Assembly: GCA_025667525.1 (NCBI GenBank)
Contig: CM046877.1
Span: 293,504,364 to 293,568,363 of the forward strand
Source: Glebionis coronaria
Lineage: Eukaryota > Streptophyta > Magnoliopsida > Asterales > Asteraceae
DNA: 64,000 bases
Direction of reading: 5' to 3'
Shown: positions 1-11,041 of the stretch, piece after piece
How the letters are laid out: every line of letters begins with the position of its first letter
Position numbering within the stretch: the first letter of the stretch is position 1
Made by a program: the position numbers and the translations under genes
Notes under the pieces: generated by a model
Databases searched by the model: none
What the model saw: only the letters and a program-made list of their open reading frames with translations
What the model was told of the DNA's origin: nothing

Positions 1-145
1 TTCTTCCTAATTTCGTGGGTAGGGGCCACATAAGGTTAACCCGTACATTTCTCGAGTCTAAATATTATAGTGTGTTCTCGTGTTCGTGTTTTACGTGTTT
101 TAATTAGTTATCGATCGTGACTTAATATATTTATTCGTGCTCGTG

Positions 146-181
<36 letters not shown>

Positions 182-407
182 GTAATTAATATTTGCTCGT
201 GATTAGATTACGTTCATGATTTCATGATCGCATGTTTGTGATTAAAATTATTATTGGAATAATTATCGAGTGTTCATACGTAATAAATACTTATCGTGTT
301 CTAACACGTACGTAATACTAGAAATTCTTATACGTGAAACGTAAACATATTATAAAAGGAAAGTTCTAACCATATACGTACGATCTTAAGGGTACTATTC
401 ATGGTAA
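1..407. other. AT-rich unassigned sequence
   Basis: This stretch is AT-rich with repeated CGTG/TACGTA words and a TA microsatellite. No open frame, LTR edge or RNA gene is recognisable. It abuts the first readable codon of the copia fragment; an in-frame TAA at 405-407 closes that frame. It may be part of the same decayed element or of another repeat. Confidence 0.4.
151..180. repeat. (TA)15 microsatellite
   Basis: Fifteen uninterrupted TA dinucleotides, extended on the left by further AT-rich sequence. Confidence 0.95.
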
Positions 408-2695
408 AAACATGCGGGTTTTACATATAGAGTATACAACAAGAGAACAAAATTGATAGTCGAGACTATTCGCATCCGATTTGATGAATTACAAGAGATG
501 GAACTTGAACAAAACAGTTTAAGTCCCGATCCACAACGACAAACGACTTCCGTTCACAACCACACGGAACTTGGAACTCAAGACCACAGCAATGAACCGT
601 CAAGTTCAACGCTGGTTCAAGAAAATGTTCCTAGAGCATATATGACAGTCAACACGACAATTGAAGAGTTGGAAATGTTATATGGACCAATGTATGATGA
701 ATATTTCATGGGGGAGAAACATGTTTTATCGAATTCTTCCGCTGTCACTCATGATAAGAATGATGATACCAATCATGGTCAACAAATGGATACAACTTCA
801 TCTACTTCAACACCGGTTGCTGTAGAGTTACTTCCTCAGAATATCACATCAACAACCGCTCCTACAACATCCACAACTACTGTCATTGCTCCATGGAACA
901 CAAATCAAGCAGACAATGCATTATCTGACGAAGACGAATTTATCAACCCATTTGGTACACCGGTACACGAAACTGGAGAGTCTTCTACTCGCCATGTTGA
1001 TCCGTCAAATATGCATATGTTCTACCAACGACATCCTTCAACACATCATTGGACCCGAGATCATCCTTTGGTTCAAGTAATTAGAAACCCTTCACAGCCC
1101 GTTCGTACAAGACGACACCTTAACACCGATGGCGATGTTTGTATGTTCGCACTCGCCGTGATTTTAGCTGAACCGAAAAACATCAAAGAAGCCATGGCTG
1201 ATCATGCTTGGATTGAATCAATGACGGATGAACTTAAACAATTGGAAAGACTTAAAGTCTGGGAACTTGTTGACAGACCATACGATGTAATAACATTAAA
1301 TCTTCGATGGATTTGGAAAAACAAGATGGATGAAGAGAACACGATCATCAAGAATAAATCTAGGTTAGTGGTTAAAGGGTATGGACAGTTGATCGAATGG
1401 AAGCGGTCAGGATTTTTCTTGCTTATGCTGCACATAAGGGATTCATCGTTAATCAAATGGATGTAAAGACGGCGTTTCTTAACGGTCCTTTGAAGGAAGA
1501 AGTCTATGTCACGCAGTCGGAAGGATTCGTTAATCCTCATTATCCTGACAAGGTGTATCGTCTCCACAAAGCACTTTATGGAATCAAGCAAGCTCCAAGG
1601 GCGTGGTACGACGAGCTCTCAAAATTTCTGGTCTCCAAAGGTTTCTCAAAAGGTTCCATTGATCTAACTTTGTTCACTTATAAATATGGGGATGACATTT
1701 TGCTTGTGCAGATTTATGTTGATGACATTATTTTCGGGTCTACAAACCCAAAACTTTCAAAATGGTTTGAAAAATTAATGCACAGCAAATTTGAAATGTC
1801 TATGATGGGCGCACTAAAATTATTTCTAGGAATTCAAGTTCACCAGTCCCCAAGTGGTATCTTTATTAACCAAGCTAAGTATTGTCAAGAGATAATCAAA
1901 AAGCATGGTATGACATCATATGACCCCGTTGGGACACCATTATCAACCACATCCCTAGATGCTGATTTGGAGGGAGATGCCATAGATCAAACGAAATATC
2001 GTTCCATGATCGGCTCCCTCATGTACTTAACAGCAAGCAGACCAGATATATCACATGCTACGTGTTATTGTGCACGATATCAAGCACGACCCACTGAAAA
2101 GCACCTCAAGGAGGTTAAACGGATCTTTCGGTACCTCAAGAATACCCTTCATTTGGGACTCTTGTATCCAAGGGAAACCAGTTTCTTTCTAACGGCCTAT
2201 TCAGATTCTGATCATGCAGGGTTTCTTGATACACGAAAAAGTACTTCTAGTGGTGCACAATTTCTAGGTCAAGATAAGCTCGTGGGATGGCCTTCCAAGA
2301 AGCAAGATTGCACGTCACTATCATCAGCCGAAGCGGATTATGTGTCTCTATCTACGTGTTGTGCTCAAGTTCTTTGGATGAGAACACAACTCACGGATTA
2401 TGGCTTCCACTTTGATAAAGTACCTATGTACCGTGCCTCAAAGTCCGCCATAGCCATCTCCTGCAATCTGGTACAGCATTCCCACACGAAGCACATTGAT
2501 GTCAGATATCACTTCATTAAGGAACAAGTTGAAAAGGGTATCATTGAATTATACTTTGTTTGAACTGATTACCATTTAGCTGACTTGTTTACAAAAACTC
2601 TTTCGAAAGAGAGATTTTCATATCTTGTTAGGCAAATTGGTATGAGATGTTTGATTCCAGCAGAACTGGAGGTTCTGGCAAAGATGCCTGCTTGA
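408..2695 (+). pseudogene. Cop1: Ty1/copia pol remnant (end of integrase region, reverse transcriptase, RNase H)
   Basis: Decayed 3' part of a copia polyprotein. It opens with a YRVYNKRTKLIVE-like stretch that normally follows the integrase core. A variable Ser/Thr-rich linker follows, then the reverse transcriptase start (EAMADHAWIESM). Near 1385 the frame changes and the RT block that should lie between VVKGYGQ and RMEAVRIF is missing, so a short internal deletion plus frameshift occurred. The rest of RT is clear: [19 protein letters not shown] and the catalytic [10 protein letters not shown]. The copia RNase H follows ([26 protein letters not shown]). A TGA at 2561-2563 interrupts the C-terminus where Arg is usual (FV*TDYHLADLFTK), and reading continues to the TGA at 2693-2695. 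Gag, protease and the integrase core are absent. Lineage within copia is not certain (TNT1/SIRE-like style). Confidence 0.9.
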
Positions 2696-3344
2696 TTCAT
2701 CTATCAAACATCTACCTGTAAATATTAATGAAAAATAAAAATACAAAATTAAAAAATCTTTGATAATCCAAAAATATTCTTCCGACATATCTTTCAGTAT
2801 CGATAATATGGACATACCTAGAAATGTCGCTCAATAACGACACGGGTGTGTACACAAAGCTCGAATGAAAGTTGTAAATATTTTTCAAAACATGTCATTT
2901 CTATTTTTAATAAAGGAAAATGTCTATTTTGGACAATTTTTCCAACAACGGGTAGAGCAATCTATCTTGGGTTGAGCTTGTCACAAAACATTCAACGTTT
3001 TGAGCTCAACACAATGGCTTGTAATCACTTTCAGATTGCAACCTGGATCTAAATTCACGCGGGAGTGTACGCTTTCGTGCCCTTACCCTTAGCAAAAGAA
3101 GTTAAATCTTCTTACACTTGAGTGGATTCGTCAAGATATTCAAAGTCTATGAACTCAAGTTTATGCTTTAGAAAAACCTTTTCGCTAAAAAGAATTGATT
3201 TTTCAAAAAGCGTTGAACACAATTTTTTCAAGAATTTCTCAATGATATTCAAAATCTTTCAAAAATTGTGTGTTCAATAACTCCTATCCTAAAAAGTTTA
3301 ATGTGGATCATATCCTCGTAATGACAATTCCATTGGATCAATTT
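2696..3344 (+). other. Cop1 3' non-coding region
   Basis: About 650 bases between the RNase H end and the polypurine tract. No frame longer than about 70 codons and no env-like protein is seen. An untranslated tail of this kind is normal for copia elements. Confidence 0.55.
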
Positions 3345-3355
3345 TTGAGGGGGAG
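3345..3355 (+). promoter_or_regulatory. Cop1 polypurine tract
   Basis: The sequence TTGAGGGGGAG followed by TGTTCC looks like a copia plus-strand primer directly before the 3' LTR. Its position about 650 bases after the RNase H fits. Confidence 0.7.
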
Positions 3356-4142
3356 TGTTCCAAATTCATGCTAAGTTTGACACATTTTTCTTCCGAAAGA
3401 TTTTCAAGACTACTTTTCACAATATATTTTAATCAAATTTGGTATCTCTAATATCAATCGATTTTATATATTAGAGATAGGGGGATAAAATGTGATTAAA
3501 ATGTGATCTAAAGACTCAAGCACTCATGGTTTCGATCAACTACCCACAACATCTTTAATTCACGACGTTATTAGTGTCAAAAGGGTGGTTAGGTTTAAGT
3601 CCTATGATCCAACCAGAACCAGAGGGATCTTCCCAGGGACAATCCAATAGGTTATTAGAAGTCCTTAGGAAATATGGAGTAGAATGTGAACGAAGCTGAA
3701 TGCCGACTAAGTACTGATGCTAACACTGGAACAATCACAACAAGGTGTTAGTAATGATGTCTTGGTAAGCATTGAAGGGGTTGAAGAATGAAAAAAAAAA
3801 TGTAAGGATAAAGGGTGTAAACAAAGAAGCCCTCCATACAACTTAGGCAGAAACCGGGTCAACACATCATGAAGACAACACATCATGGACCCAGTGATGT
3901 AATGCACAACCTCTCCCCAGCTGACTCAGGCTTCTCTTAAAAGAAGTTTGTTTTATTGTCATGGAGATCAACATGACTTCTATTGACTTTCTCACTCCGA
4001 GATAGTTGATATTGAATAGGTGGCATCTGCTCTAGCCTCCGACCACTAAAAGTGCACAAATTGAGTCTAGAGCCAAGAGATAAATCAAATCTCATTAGGA
4101 CACACGGATGAAGATCAAGAGAGTCCTACGCTATGTCCTTCC
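3356..4142 (+). other. Probable start of Cop1 3' LTR, then unassigned sequence
   Basis: TGTTCC after the polypurine tract should be the LTR 5' end. No second LTR copy exists in the window to set its 3' edge, and no target-site duplication was found. The remainder up to the 4143 repeat shows no recognisable coding sequence. Confidence 0.4.
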
Positions 4143-4525
4143 AATATTGCTAGAACACTCAGAGTGATACTACCTAGTATTCAATATGATGAGTGGAAAT
4201 CCTTCCAGTGTTAACATCAAATAGCACTGCGGTAGGTCATGTGTAAGATTCTTTATGAATTAAACATATGTAAAACTGAAAAGCAACAGTGGTTTGTTTC
4301 TTTATCGATTCAAACTCGTTTCAGGTTTCTACGCAATATCTTTATGGTCTTGCCAGAACATTCAGAGTGATATTCATTAATATACGCAGTGATGAATGGA
4401 AATCCTTCTAGCGTCAACATCAAACAACGCTACGGTAGGTAACTTGCAAGATTCATATGAATCAAGCTTGTGTCAACTGGAAAGCAACAATGTTAAGATT
4501 CTTAATTAATCAAACTTGTTCCAGG
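4143..4525 (+). repeat. Diverged direct duplication of a ~0.2-kb segment
   Basis: Two copies lie head to tail, about 4143-4326 and 4349-4525. Each carries in the same order: AGAACA(C/T)TCAGAGTGATA, GAATGGAAATCCTTC or a close variant, CATCAAA-AGCACTGCGGTAGGT or a variant, and an AAAGCAACA block, ending in TT(T/C)CAGG. The copies differ at many sites, so the duplication is old. No coding sense is seen. Confidence 0.75.
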
Positions 4526-5421
4526 AATTTGAATTAACGACTTTAATCAAGCGGATATTTATCCAATTGGTTCACTCTTTATGTTCGCAGTCTTGCTTTG
4601 AGACGGTCGAATAAAGAGAACGGCTAGTACAGCCGCGAAACCCTGTCAAGGAGATTCTTAATTGAATCTACCTAATCACAGGTACGATATTTAATATCGT
4701 GTAACGGTCTTCACCGATCGGAGGTAAAACGCTACCGATTTAGGACGAATGTCAAAGCCATTCAGTCCGTGTCTATGTTTTGTCTCAAGAAGGTGACGTT
4801 ACGGTGTACTCAGCAAAGTCAGAGATTCAAAACAACATACTCATGCCCAAAGACATTCAACAATCAAGAAAGCTAAAGACTTCCGCAACTCTGACGATCA
4901 AAATCTTCCTTAACAATTAATGTAGAGGAATGACCTCTATTCAAAGGAGATTGTTAGCAAGCTTTCAAGATGATGCGAAGTATGAGCATGTGGATAAAGA
5001 CACAAGATCGCAAGATGGCAAAGACAAGTCAAGAATGATTTGAAGATGTCAAGATAAAAGACAAAGTCGAAAGACAACGACAAAGGCTCAAAGATCACAG
5101 CATGAAGGAACAAGACGAATATTACACTTTCAAGACTCATTTATGACGAAATTTGTAATCTCCATTGATCTCCAAATATTGAAGAGGAATGACCTCACAT
5201 TGGGGGAGATTGTTAGCCTCAAAATATTGAGTCAAACAAGAATGTTCGGTCATAGGTTTATATTGTAATATTTATTAGAACGTTGTAATAGTTAGTTAAA
5301 AATAGTCGTGACATTACGAGCTTGATGGTTAGCTTAAAAGGCCTCTTTCAAGGTACTAAGCATTTATTCAAGCCCGGCCCAAAACAATATAGTCCATTAG
5401 AGAGCCCGCATGTGGGTGAAC

Positions 5422-5429
5422 TATATAAG
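5422..5429 (+). promoter_or_regulatory. TATA box of LTR-like copy A
   Basis: TATATAAG about 210 bases into the LTR-like copy, followed by an inverted repeat TACCCTCCTAGCATGTTAGGAGGGT-type arm pair and a CT-rich leader, the layout of an LTR promoter. Confidence 0.55.
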
Positions 5430-6319
5430 TACCCTCCTAGCATGTTAGGAGGGTGGAAGTTCTCATTATTCTTAATCTAATTTCCTAAGTTAATCACCAT
5501 CTTCTCTCTACTTTCTCTCACTACTTTCTCTCTCTAAAATTCATATCTTTTCCATAGCATTTATTTAATCTATCATCATATTATTAGGGACAACAAAGCG
5601 CTACCGAGTTAGGATGAAATGTTCAAAGTCATTTCGTCCGTGTCTATGTATGTTGCTGCATATCAAGAAGGTGGCGTACCTGTGTACTAACCGAAGTCGT
5701 CTTCACATGTTCATACTAATAGTTAAACACTTCTGCTACTCTGATAATCAATGGATATCTCAAGGTCTAACTACAACTATATATGTATGAGAGATTGTTA
5801 GCCTTTCGAAATCAATAAAGTATGAACATGTCGATTCAGAAGTCACAAGAGCACAAGATGAAGACAATCAAGATACGCAAGAATGTAATATATCATCCTA
5901 GTCACAAGAGCATGAGATGAAGACAATCAATGATAGATTGAAGATCTCAAGCACTCAAAGTCATATGACAAAGGCTCAAGATAAAGATCACAAAAGCATG
6001 ATGGAATAAAGACATTACAAACAAGATCAAGACCAAGATACAAGACCAAAGAAAGAAAATCACCTCCACAAGAATGTATTCACTCAATCATCTTATGCAT
6101 TTAAAGATGACCAATACATTGGGGGATATTTTTAGCCCTATATTTTATATAGTCGAACAAGAATGTAATAGGTCATCTTATTCGTTAAAGGTCTTGTATA
6201 GTAGTAGGCTAGTAAGGATAACCGGGCTTAGACCTTAAGCTAATATTGTCTAAGTTAGGGGCTTTATGCCCAAGATAAGCCAATCCCGACCCAAGGACAA
6301 AGCCCACCAAGCTCGTTGG

Positions 6320-6327
6320 TATATAAA
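6320..6327 (+). promoter_or_regulatory. TATA box of LTR-like copy B
   Basis: TATATAAA at the matching place in copy B, again followed by an inverted repeat (CCCTCTTCTA / TAGAAGAGGG) and a CT-rich tract. Confidence 0.55.
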
Positions 6328-6480
6328 CCCTCTTCTATGTGTAGAAGAGGGTGTTGGTTCATTTACTTTCTCTCTCTGGTAAAGTTTGCCTTCCACCATT
6401 CTCTCTAGTTTCTCTCTATACTTTCTTCTCTTTCTTTCTCTAAATATTGTGTTACGGATTGATTTAGGTTTAAGAGTATT

Positions 6481-6819
6481 ATGTACATTTTCATAGCAAT
6501 GAAAGGCTCGCTGCACTACCTTTATACCAATGAGATGTTAACACATGGCAATGGTATAATAACGGTTTGGGAGACACTAATAACGGTTTGGGAGACATGC
6601 CAGTTCCTGGGAATGGTTCCCCATGCGAATGTGGTAGACTTAGCTAGTAGTGAATGTATTGTGCTCTTTGGCCTTTTGGCAGGCTATGGTTGTGTGGGTT
6701 GAGGCTTTCTCGGATGCTGTGAGCGTATATGCTTCAGCTATTGGGCTAAAACTCACATATGCTATCAATCATATAATCTAAAATAATGGAATTAAATCTA
6801 GTATGGTGACATCATATAG
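6481..6819. other. Unassigned sequence with a 21-bp tandem duplication
   Basis: No gene is supported. The 73-codon frame here has no recognisable domain. The only clear structure is the short tandem duplication at 6557-6598. Confidence 0.5.
6557..6598 (+). repeat. 21-bp perfect tandem duplication
   Basis: TAATAACGGTTTGGGAGACA plus one base occurs twice in direct succession; only the final base differs (C, then T). Confidence 0.95.
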
Positions 6820-7349
6820 ATGTACTGATGGAGGCCCAAGTATTGACGAACGAGCTGACTTGTTTCTGGAGGCTCAAGATCGTGTGACGAAGAGGGGTTT
6901 AGTAAAACGGGCATAACTTTTGCATCCTAAGTTAGTTTTCAGCCCGTGACTTGCCAAAATGTCCGTAAAAAGGAGGCGGACGATGTTGTAACCATCTTTT
7001 AGCTGGTTGTGGATTTTTGAAGGCCCGAAAAGCCTTTTTACTATCAGTTTTTTACATATTTATGTTTTTTTCACTTTCAGTTGGACTTTGTCTTTGGGCT
7101 ACGGTCCAGCCCGTTGGATTTTTAGGGTTTTTATTTGTTTGCTGTCATTATTTAAGGAATCTGTTGTAACCCTAGCAAGACAGTTATCAGTTTAATAAAA
7201 TCTAAATCATTGGCCGTTGTTTGCCAAGTTTTTAACCTAATTTTCGGGTATTCTTTAGAATCAACTATTATTAGTAGAATTGTTTTTGGGATTCTTTTGT
7301 ATCAACAGATCATATTACTTATCTTTGCTACTTCGCTTTTTAATCTACA
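6820..7349 (+). mobile_element. Gyp1: probable end of a Ty3/gypsy 5' LTR
   Basis: Non-coding sequence ending in TTTTTAATCTACA just before a Met-tRNA type primer site and a gypsy-like gag start, as expected of the 3' end of a 5' LTR. The left edge cannot be set, since no partner LTR is in the window. Confidence 0.45.
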
Positions 7350-7354
7350 TCAGT

Positions 7355-7366
7355 TGGTATCAAGAA
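7355..7366 (+). promoter_or_regulatory. Gyp1 primer binding site
   Basis: TGGTATCAAGAA resembles TGGTATCAGAGC, the complement of the initiator Met tRNA 3' end used by many plant LTR elements, with substitutions at the distal end. Confidence 0.6.
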
Positions 7367-7384
7367 GAGAAGTTCATGATTAAG

Positions 7385-7646
7385 ATGCCTCCAAGGAAAA
7401 CCAAGACTTTGTAGGACTTGGATGAACAAGAAATAGGAGGCATCGTCGTCGTCATCACGATGATGGGAATAAAGATCTGGTAGAAAATTTGTTTGCTAAT
7501 TGTTTGTCTTCTGATGAACAATCTATGAGGAGACCAAGGAGAAATCAAAGGGAGGATAATAGTAGGCATTAGGAATCATGAATGAGGACTAATGTTCCTG
7601 AGTTTAATGAGGATACTTTGAATCCCGAGGGGTTCATTGATTGGCT
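7385..7646 (+). pseudogene. Gyp1: 5' end of a broken gypsy gag
   Basis: Reading starts at ATG 7385 (MPPRKTKTL), hits TAG after nine codons, and later shifts frame. A recognisable gypsy gag stretch appears from 7582 (NVPEFNEDTLNPEGFIDWL), which resembles the PEF-x-P(E/D)xFIDWL block near the start of capsid in plant gypsy gag proteins. The match stops exactly where the Cop2 LTR begins (TGTTGGGAA at 7647), so Cop2 probably inserted into this gag. The rest of Gyp1 is not seen in the window; it may lie to the right of the whole nest. Confidence 0.6.
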
Positions 7647-7677
7647 TGTTGGGAATAAAATGAAGCCAAGACACTTC

Positions 7678-7797
7678 GACGTTGACAAGAGGAAAGTGGA
7701 CGTTGATAGGAAGAAATCAAGCGTTGTCAAGTCAAGCGTTGACAGAAATAAGTCAAGCGTTGATAAGAAGAAGTCAAGCACCGATAGGAAACTTAGT
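7678..7797 (+). repeat. 21-nt motif array in Cop2 U3
   Basis: Six units begin at 7678, 7699, 7720, 7735, 7756 and 7777. Spacing is 21, 21, 15, 21 and 21. The consensus start is RRCGTTGAYARG followed by an A/G-rich tail. It sits upstream of the TATA box, where repeated enhancer boxes are known in tobacco Tnt1. The same unit occurs in the coding linker at 10686-10769. Confidence 0.9.
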
Positions 7798-7904
7798 CTA
7801 CACGTTTTATGTTTCTAGTAAAGATATGTTCGACAATGTATTTCTTATGGTTATCTTTACCTAAAATAGTTGATACGTAGACTCTTGTAAAAGGTTCCTT
7901 AATC

Positions 7905-7912
7905 TATAAAAG
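7905..7912 (+). promoter_or_regulatory. TATA box of Cop2 5' LTR
   Basis: TATAAAAG lies about 260 bases into the LTR and downstream of the repeat array, a usual place for the U3 promoter. Confidence 0.7.
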
Positions 7913-8137
7913 GAGGCCTTTAGGTTTAGTTCAATATATGTTTTTACACTTTCATTGTACGCAAGTTCGATTAATCAATCAAAGTGAAAGTATGGTTTAT
8001 CCTGTTTGTATGTTCTTGTTTAAGTATTAATTCTGCATAATACTTAGATTGTTTTATACAACAAAGTTTCTCTAAGTGTTAACTTGATTCATTCTCGTTT
8101 ACACAAGCTAAATCGATCTAAGTTTGGGATAAACAAG

Positions 8138-8150
8138 TGGTATCAGAGCT
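8138..8150 (+). promoter_or_regulatory. Cop2 primer binding site (initiator Met tRNA)
   Basis: TGGTATCAGAGCT is the standard plant Met-tRNA primer site and starts two bases after the LTR end. Confidence 0.95.
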
Positions 8151-8244
8151 TGTTGAGGAACTTTAATCTAAAGAACACAAAACCCTAAAAACCCTAAATC
8201 GCCAAAAACCCTAATTTTTCAAGGAACCCTAAAAACCAGACAAC

Positions 8245-9447
8245 ATGTCTACTCCAGAGTTGACCTCCTCCTCAAGTCATAAACTAAAAATCCCCATGCT
8301 AGACCCTGGCAAATTTGAGCTATGGAAATTCAATTTTGAGCAGTACCTTCAAATCCATGACCACATCCTATGGGAAATTATTGAATTTGGAAACACATTC
8401 GATAAGGATGCCAAGATTCAAACTGCTATTACTTTAAGATCAACTCCAGGCTTAAGTGAAGCTGATTGAAAAGAACAACCTGCAGATAGGAGAGCTGTCT
8501 CAGCTGAGGACATTGCAAAGAGAAGGAATGACATGAAAACTCTAAGCATCCTCAAACTTTCTTTGGGACCAGCTAATCAGCACAAGTATAGAGGTTATGA
8601 GTCTGCTAAAGAGCTTTGGGCAGCCCTTCAAGTCACTTATGGTGGTAATGATAATACTGCCTCAGAGAAAAAGAAGCAACTCTTGCATGAGTATGATGTG
8701 TTCAAAGCTCTTCCCAATTAAAAGCTAAGTGGGGTGAGAAGCAGACTTCTTGACATCACAAGCAAATTGTCATTTATGGGAACAGTGCATGATGATGCTG
8801 ATATCATCACCACTTTCCTTAAAATTCTTGGTGATGCATGGAAGATTGAAGCAAGGTCTATGATTTCTAATAATGCTCACAAGAGTTCCACTTTTGATGA
8901 CGTCTACAATAAACTGAGGATTGTAGAGAGTGAAATCCTTTTGGATCAAGGAAGCAAATCTGCCAATGGAAATATGGCCTTCTTCTCACATAGTGAAGGT
9001 CAATTTGATCAGAGGGAGTCATACATGCACCCCGTTATTGGATCACCTTGTGTCAACGTTGGATCAAGCTTTGTCAGCGCCCCATATTCAGACGCCGACA
9101 CATACAATGTTGACTCACCAAGATTTAAGCGTGCTGGTATTGATCTAGATATAGTGTGTGCATACATTGCTTCATTGCCCACTGCTTCAGTGATTACATA
9201 TGAGGACCTTGAGCCAATTAGTGATGAGCATTTGGAGGAGATGGACATAAAGTGGAATATAGCACTTGAAAGCATAAGGGCCAATAGATGGAATAGGAGA
9301 TTCAGGAAAAAGATGAACTTTAATGCTAAAGATACTGCTGGGTTTGATAAATCCAAGGTTGAGTGTTACAATTGCCATAGAATGGGTCACTTTATGAGAG
9401 AGTGTAGATCTCCAAGAAGATCTGATGATGGAAAGCCTTCAAGCTAA
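8245..9447 (+). pseudogene. Cop2 gag
   Basis: Copia Gag. The ATG at 8245 opens MSTPELTSSSSHKLKIPM, with the usual 'P-L-x-G-x-F-E-L-W-K' type start about 20 codons in. TGA at 8467-8469 and TAA at 8719-8721 break the frame, which otherwise continues unchanged to TAA at 9445-9447. The capsid-like helix region (AKELWAALQVTYGGND, VYNKLRIVESEI) precedes a CX2CX4HX4C zinc knuckle (CYNCHRMGHFMREC, about 9364). The knuckle binds genomic RNA in intact relatives. Confidence 0.85.
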
Positions 9448-11041
9448 ATCATCAAGGTTGAAGATACAAAAGCTATGGTAGCCATGCAAGAGATTGATGG
9501 TGTTGGCTGGGACTGGAGCATTTTGGCCAAAGATGTGTAAGAGAACAAAGCCTTGGTTGTAGAAAAGAAGGAAGAGGAGCATGTTCACTATGCTCTCATG
9601 GAACATTCTTCATCTTCATCAGACAATGAGGTATATGACGATGCATTTTGTAGTAAAGGTTGTCGTTTAAACACTAAAAAACTTAACAAAGAAATTTTAA
9701 AGTTAAAATCAGATGTTTTTGATGAAAAATGCAAGTTATATAACTATCAACTTGCACTTGTTCAAAATGAAAAGACTGTGGCTGAATATAAGAAAATGGA
9801 GCTTGACCTAAAAGATCAAATCAATGTTTTGACTCATGACCTAAATGCTAGTATTGAGATTAGGGACATCTTGGAGAGATTTAAAGGTGTTATAAAAGCT
9901 GAGTTGGATGAGGCTATTAAAAACAAAGATAATGTAGGGCTTAAAATTCAAAGATTTGATAAAGCTTCTCAAACCCTAGAAAAATGTGTTAGTGAACAAA
10001 GGGATTCTAGGGATATGACTGGGATTGGGATGAAAGAGTATGTTGGTGTTCCACCACCTGCTGGGAACTTCTATGGTGTCCTTGGAATGGATTTGTCTTG
10101 GACTGGTAACCAGAACTCCAAGAAAAGGAATTAATTCCTCCACCAAGAGTTCTTACTCCAGTAGAGGAATATAAGCAGAAATTGACTAATTTGGACCAAT
10201 GGAAGAAAGCCAATCCTACTTTGTTTGCTAAAGGTGGCATACTTAGTGAAAGCCCAAATGAGTCTACACCCATAAAAGTGACCAACCCTACTACTGGAAA
10301 GACTGTTGACCTTGGCTTAAACATTGATAGAAAACCTAGTATTAAATATGCAGAAATGTATAGAAAACCCAGGCCACCAAAAAGTCAAGTTAGTGACAAT
10401 AGGACAAGTTTCTTTTCATCTAGACCTAGAGTTATGTCAAGAAAAGCTTGTTATACTTGTGGGAGTTTTTCACATTTGGCTTATAAGTGTGTCAATGCTT
10501 CAAAAGTCAACGCTGATAGAAAGTCAACCATGGTCAATCCCGAACCTTTTGTCCAGCAAAGTCCACATGTCATTAGACCAACTCCATTCTTTACTAAAGG
10601 GTCTAATACTTATGGACAAAGGCCTTTTCAAAAGACTAATACATGGTCTAAAAGAAAATGGGTTCCTGTAGCAAACCCTAGGTTTGACGCTGATAAGGGT
10701 AATTTCAGCGTTGTCAAGAACAATTTTAACATTGACAGGAATGTTTTCAACGCTGTTAGACTAGGTAATGTCAAATACTTGCAACCAAAGGGAAAGGGGT
10801 CTAAAGCTTCTTCTAGATTAACTTGGATACCCAAACAAGACCAAAACCCTAATTCAGATGGGATTTCTATGACCTGTAATAGATTTCATTATGTTTTAAA
10901 GGTCATAACTAAACCAATTGGGGTTAACTGGGTGTTTAATCCAAAAAGGGATGAACAAGGGGTTGTTATAAGGACTAAGTTTGTTCTTGTTGAACAACCA
11001 AATGAATCCAAGTCTGCTCAGGCTTGGGTTCCCAAAGAAAA
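9448..11041 (+). pseudogene. Cop2 gag-pol linker with coiled coil, second knuckle and 21-nt coding repeats
   Basis: The gag frame continues past TAA 9445-9447 and TAA 9538-9540 into an acidic Ser-rich stretch (HSSSSSDNEVYDD). A long Lys/Glu/Leu-rich segment of coiled-coil character follows (about 9670-9970). Near 10120 a one-base change shifts to the next frame (ORF 10182-11045). That frame holds a second knuckle-like motif, CX2CX4HX4C (CYTCGSFSHLAYKC), then four 21-nt coding repeats at 10686-10769. At about 11042 the frame changes again into protease. Such long linkers are common in the Asteraceae copia style I recall. Function of the linker is unknown. Confidence 0.75.
10686..10769 (+). repeat. 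21-nt coding repeats in Cop2 linker
   Basis: Four 21-nt units start at 10686, 10707, 10728 and 10749. They encode the heptad F-[D/S/N]-[A/V/I]-[D/V]-[K/R]-x-x. The unit start (GACGCTGATAAG, AGCGTTGTCAAG, AACATTGACAGG) matches the units of the LTR array at 7678-7797. Confidence 0.85.

Larger units (their letters stand above)
4737..6480 (+). repeat. Two-unit LTR-like repeat (internal-LTR-internal-LTR), probably non-autonomous
   Basis: Two diverged copies of a composite unit. Internal copy 1 (about 4737-5210) and copy 2 (about 5597-6128) share a CGCTACCGA block, a CCGTGTCTATGT block, a GAGATTGTTAGC block and an A-rich stretch with GACAAAGGCTCAA and AAGCATGA-like words. Each ends in a purine tract (CATTGGGGGAGAT, CATTGGGGGATAT). 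LTR-like copy A (5211-~5590) and copy B (~6129-6480) follow, sharing the start TTAGCC, an AACAAGAATGT block, a TATA box and a CT-rich leader. No protein is encoded. The element type (TRIM- or LARD-like copia derivative) is inferred. Confidence 0.6.
7647..8135 (+). mobile_element. Cop2 5' LTR (489 bp)
   Basis: Starts TGTTGGGAATAAAATG, typical of copia LTRs, and ends GGGATAAACA two bases before the primer site. It carries a 21-nt repeat array in the presumed U3 and a TATA box at 7905. The left edge is inferred from the TGTTGGGAA motif and the end of the Gyp1 gag match, because the 3' LTR is not in the window. Confidence 0.75.

Noticed and set aside
6481..6702. 73-codon plus-strand frame
   Set aside because: No domain, contains the 21-bp tandem duplication, and is short enough to occur by chance.
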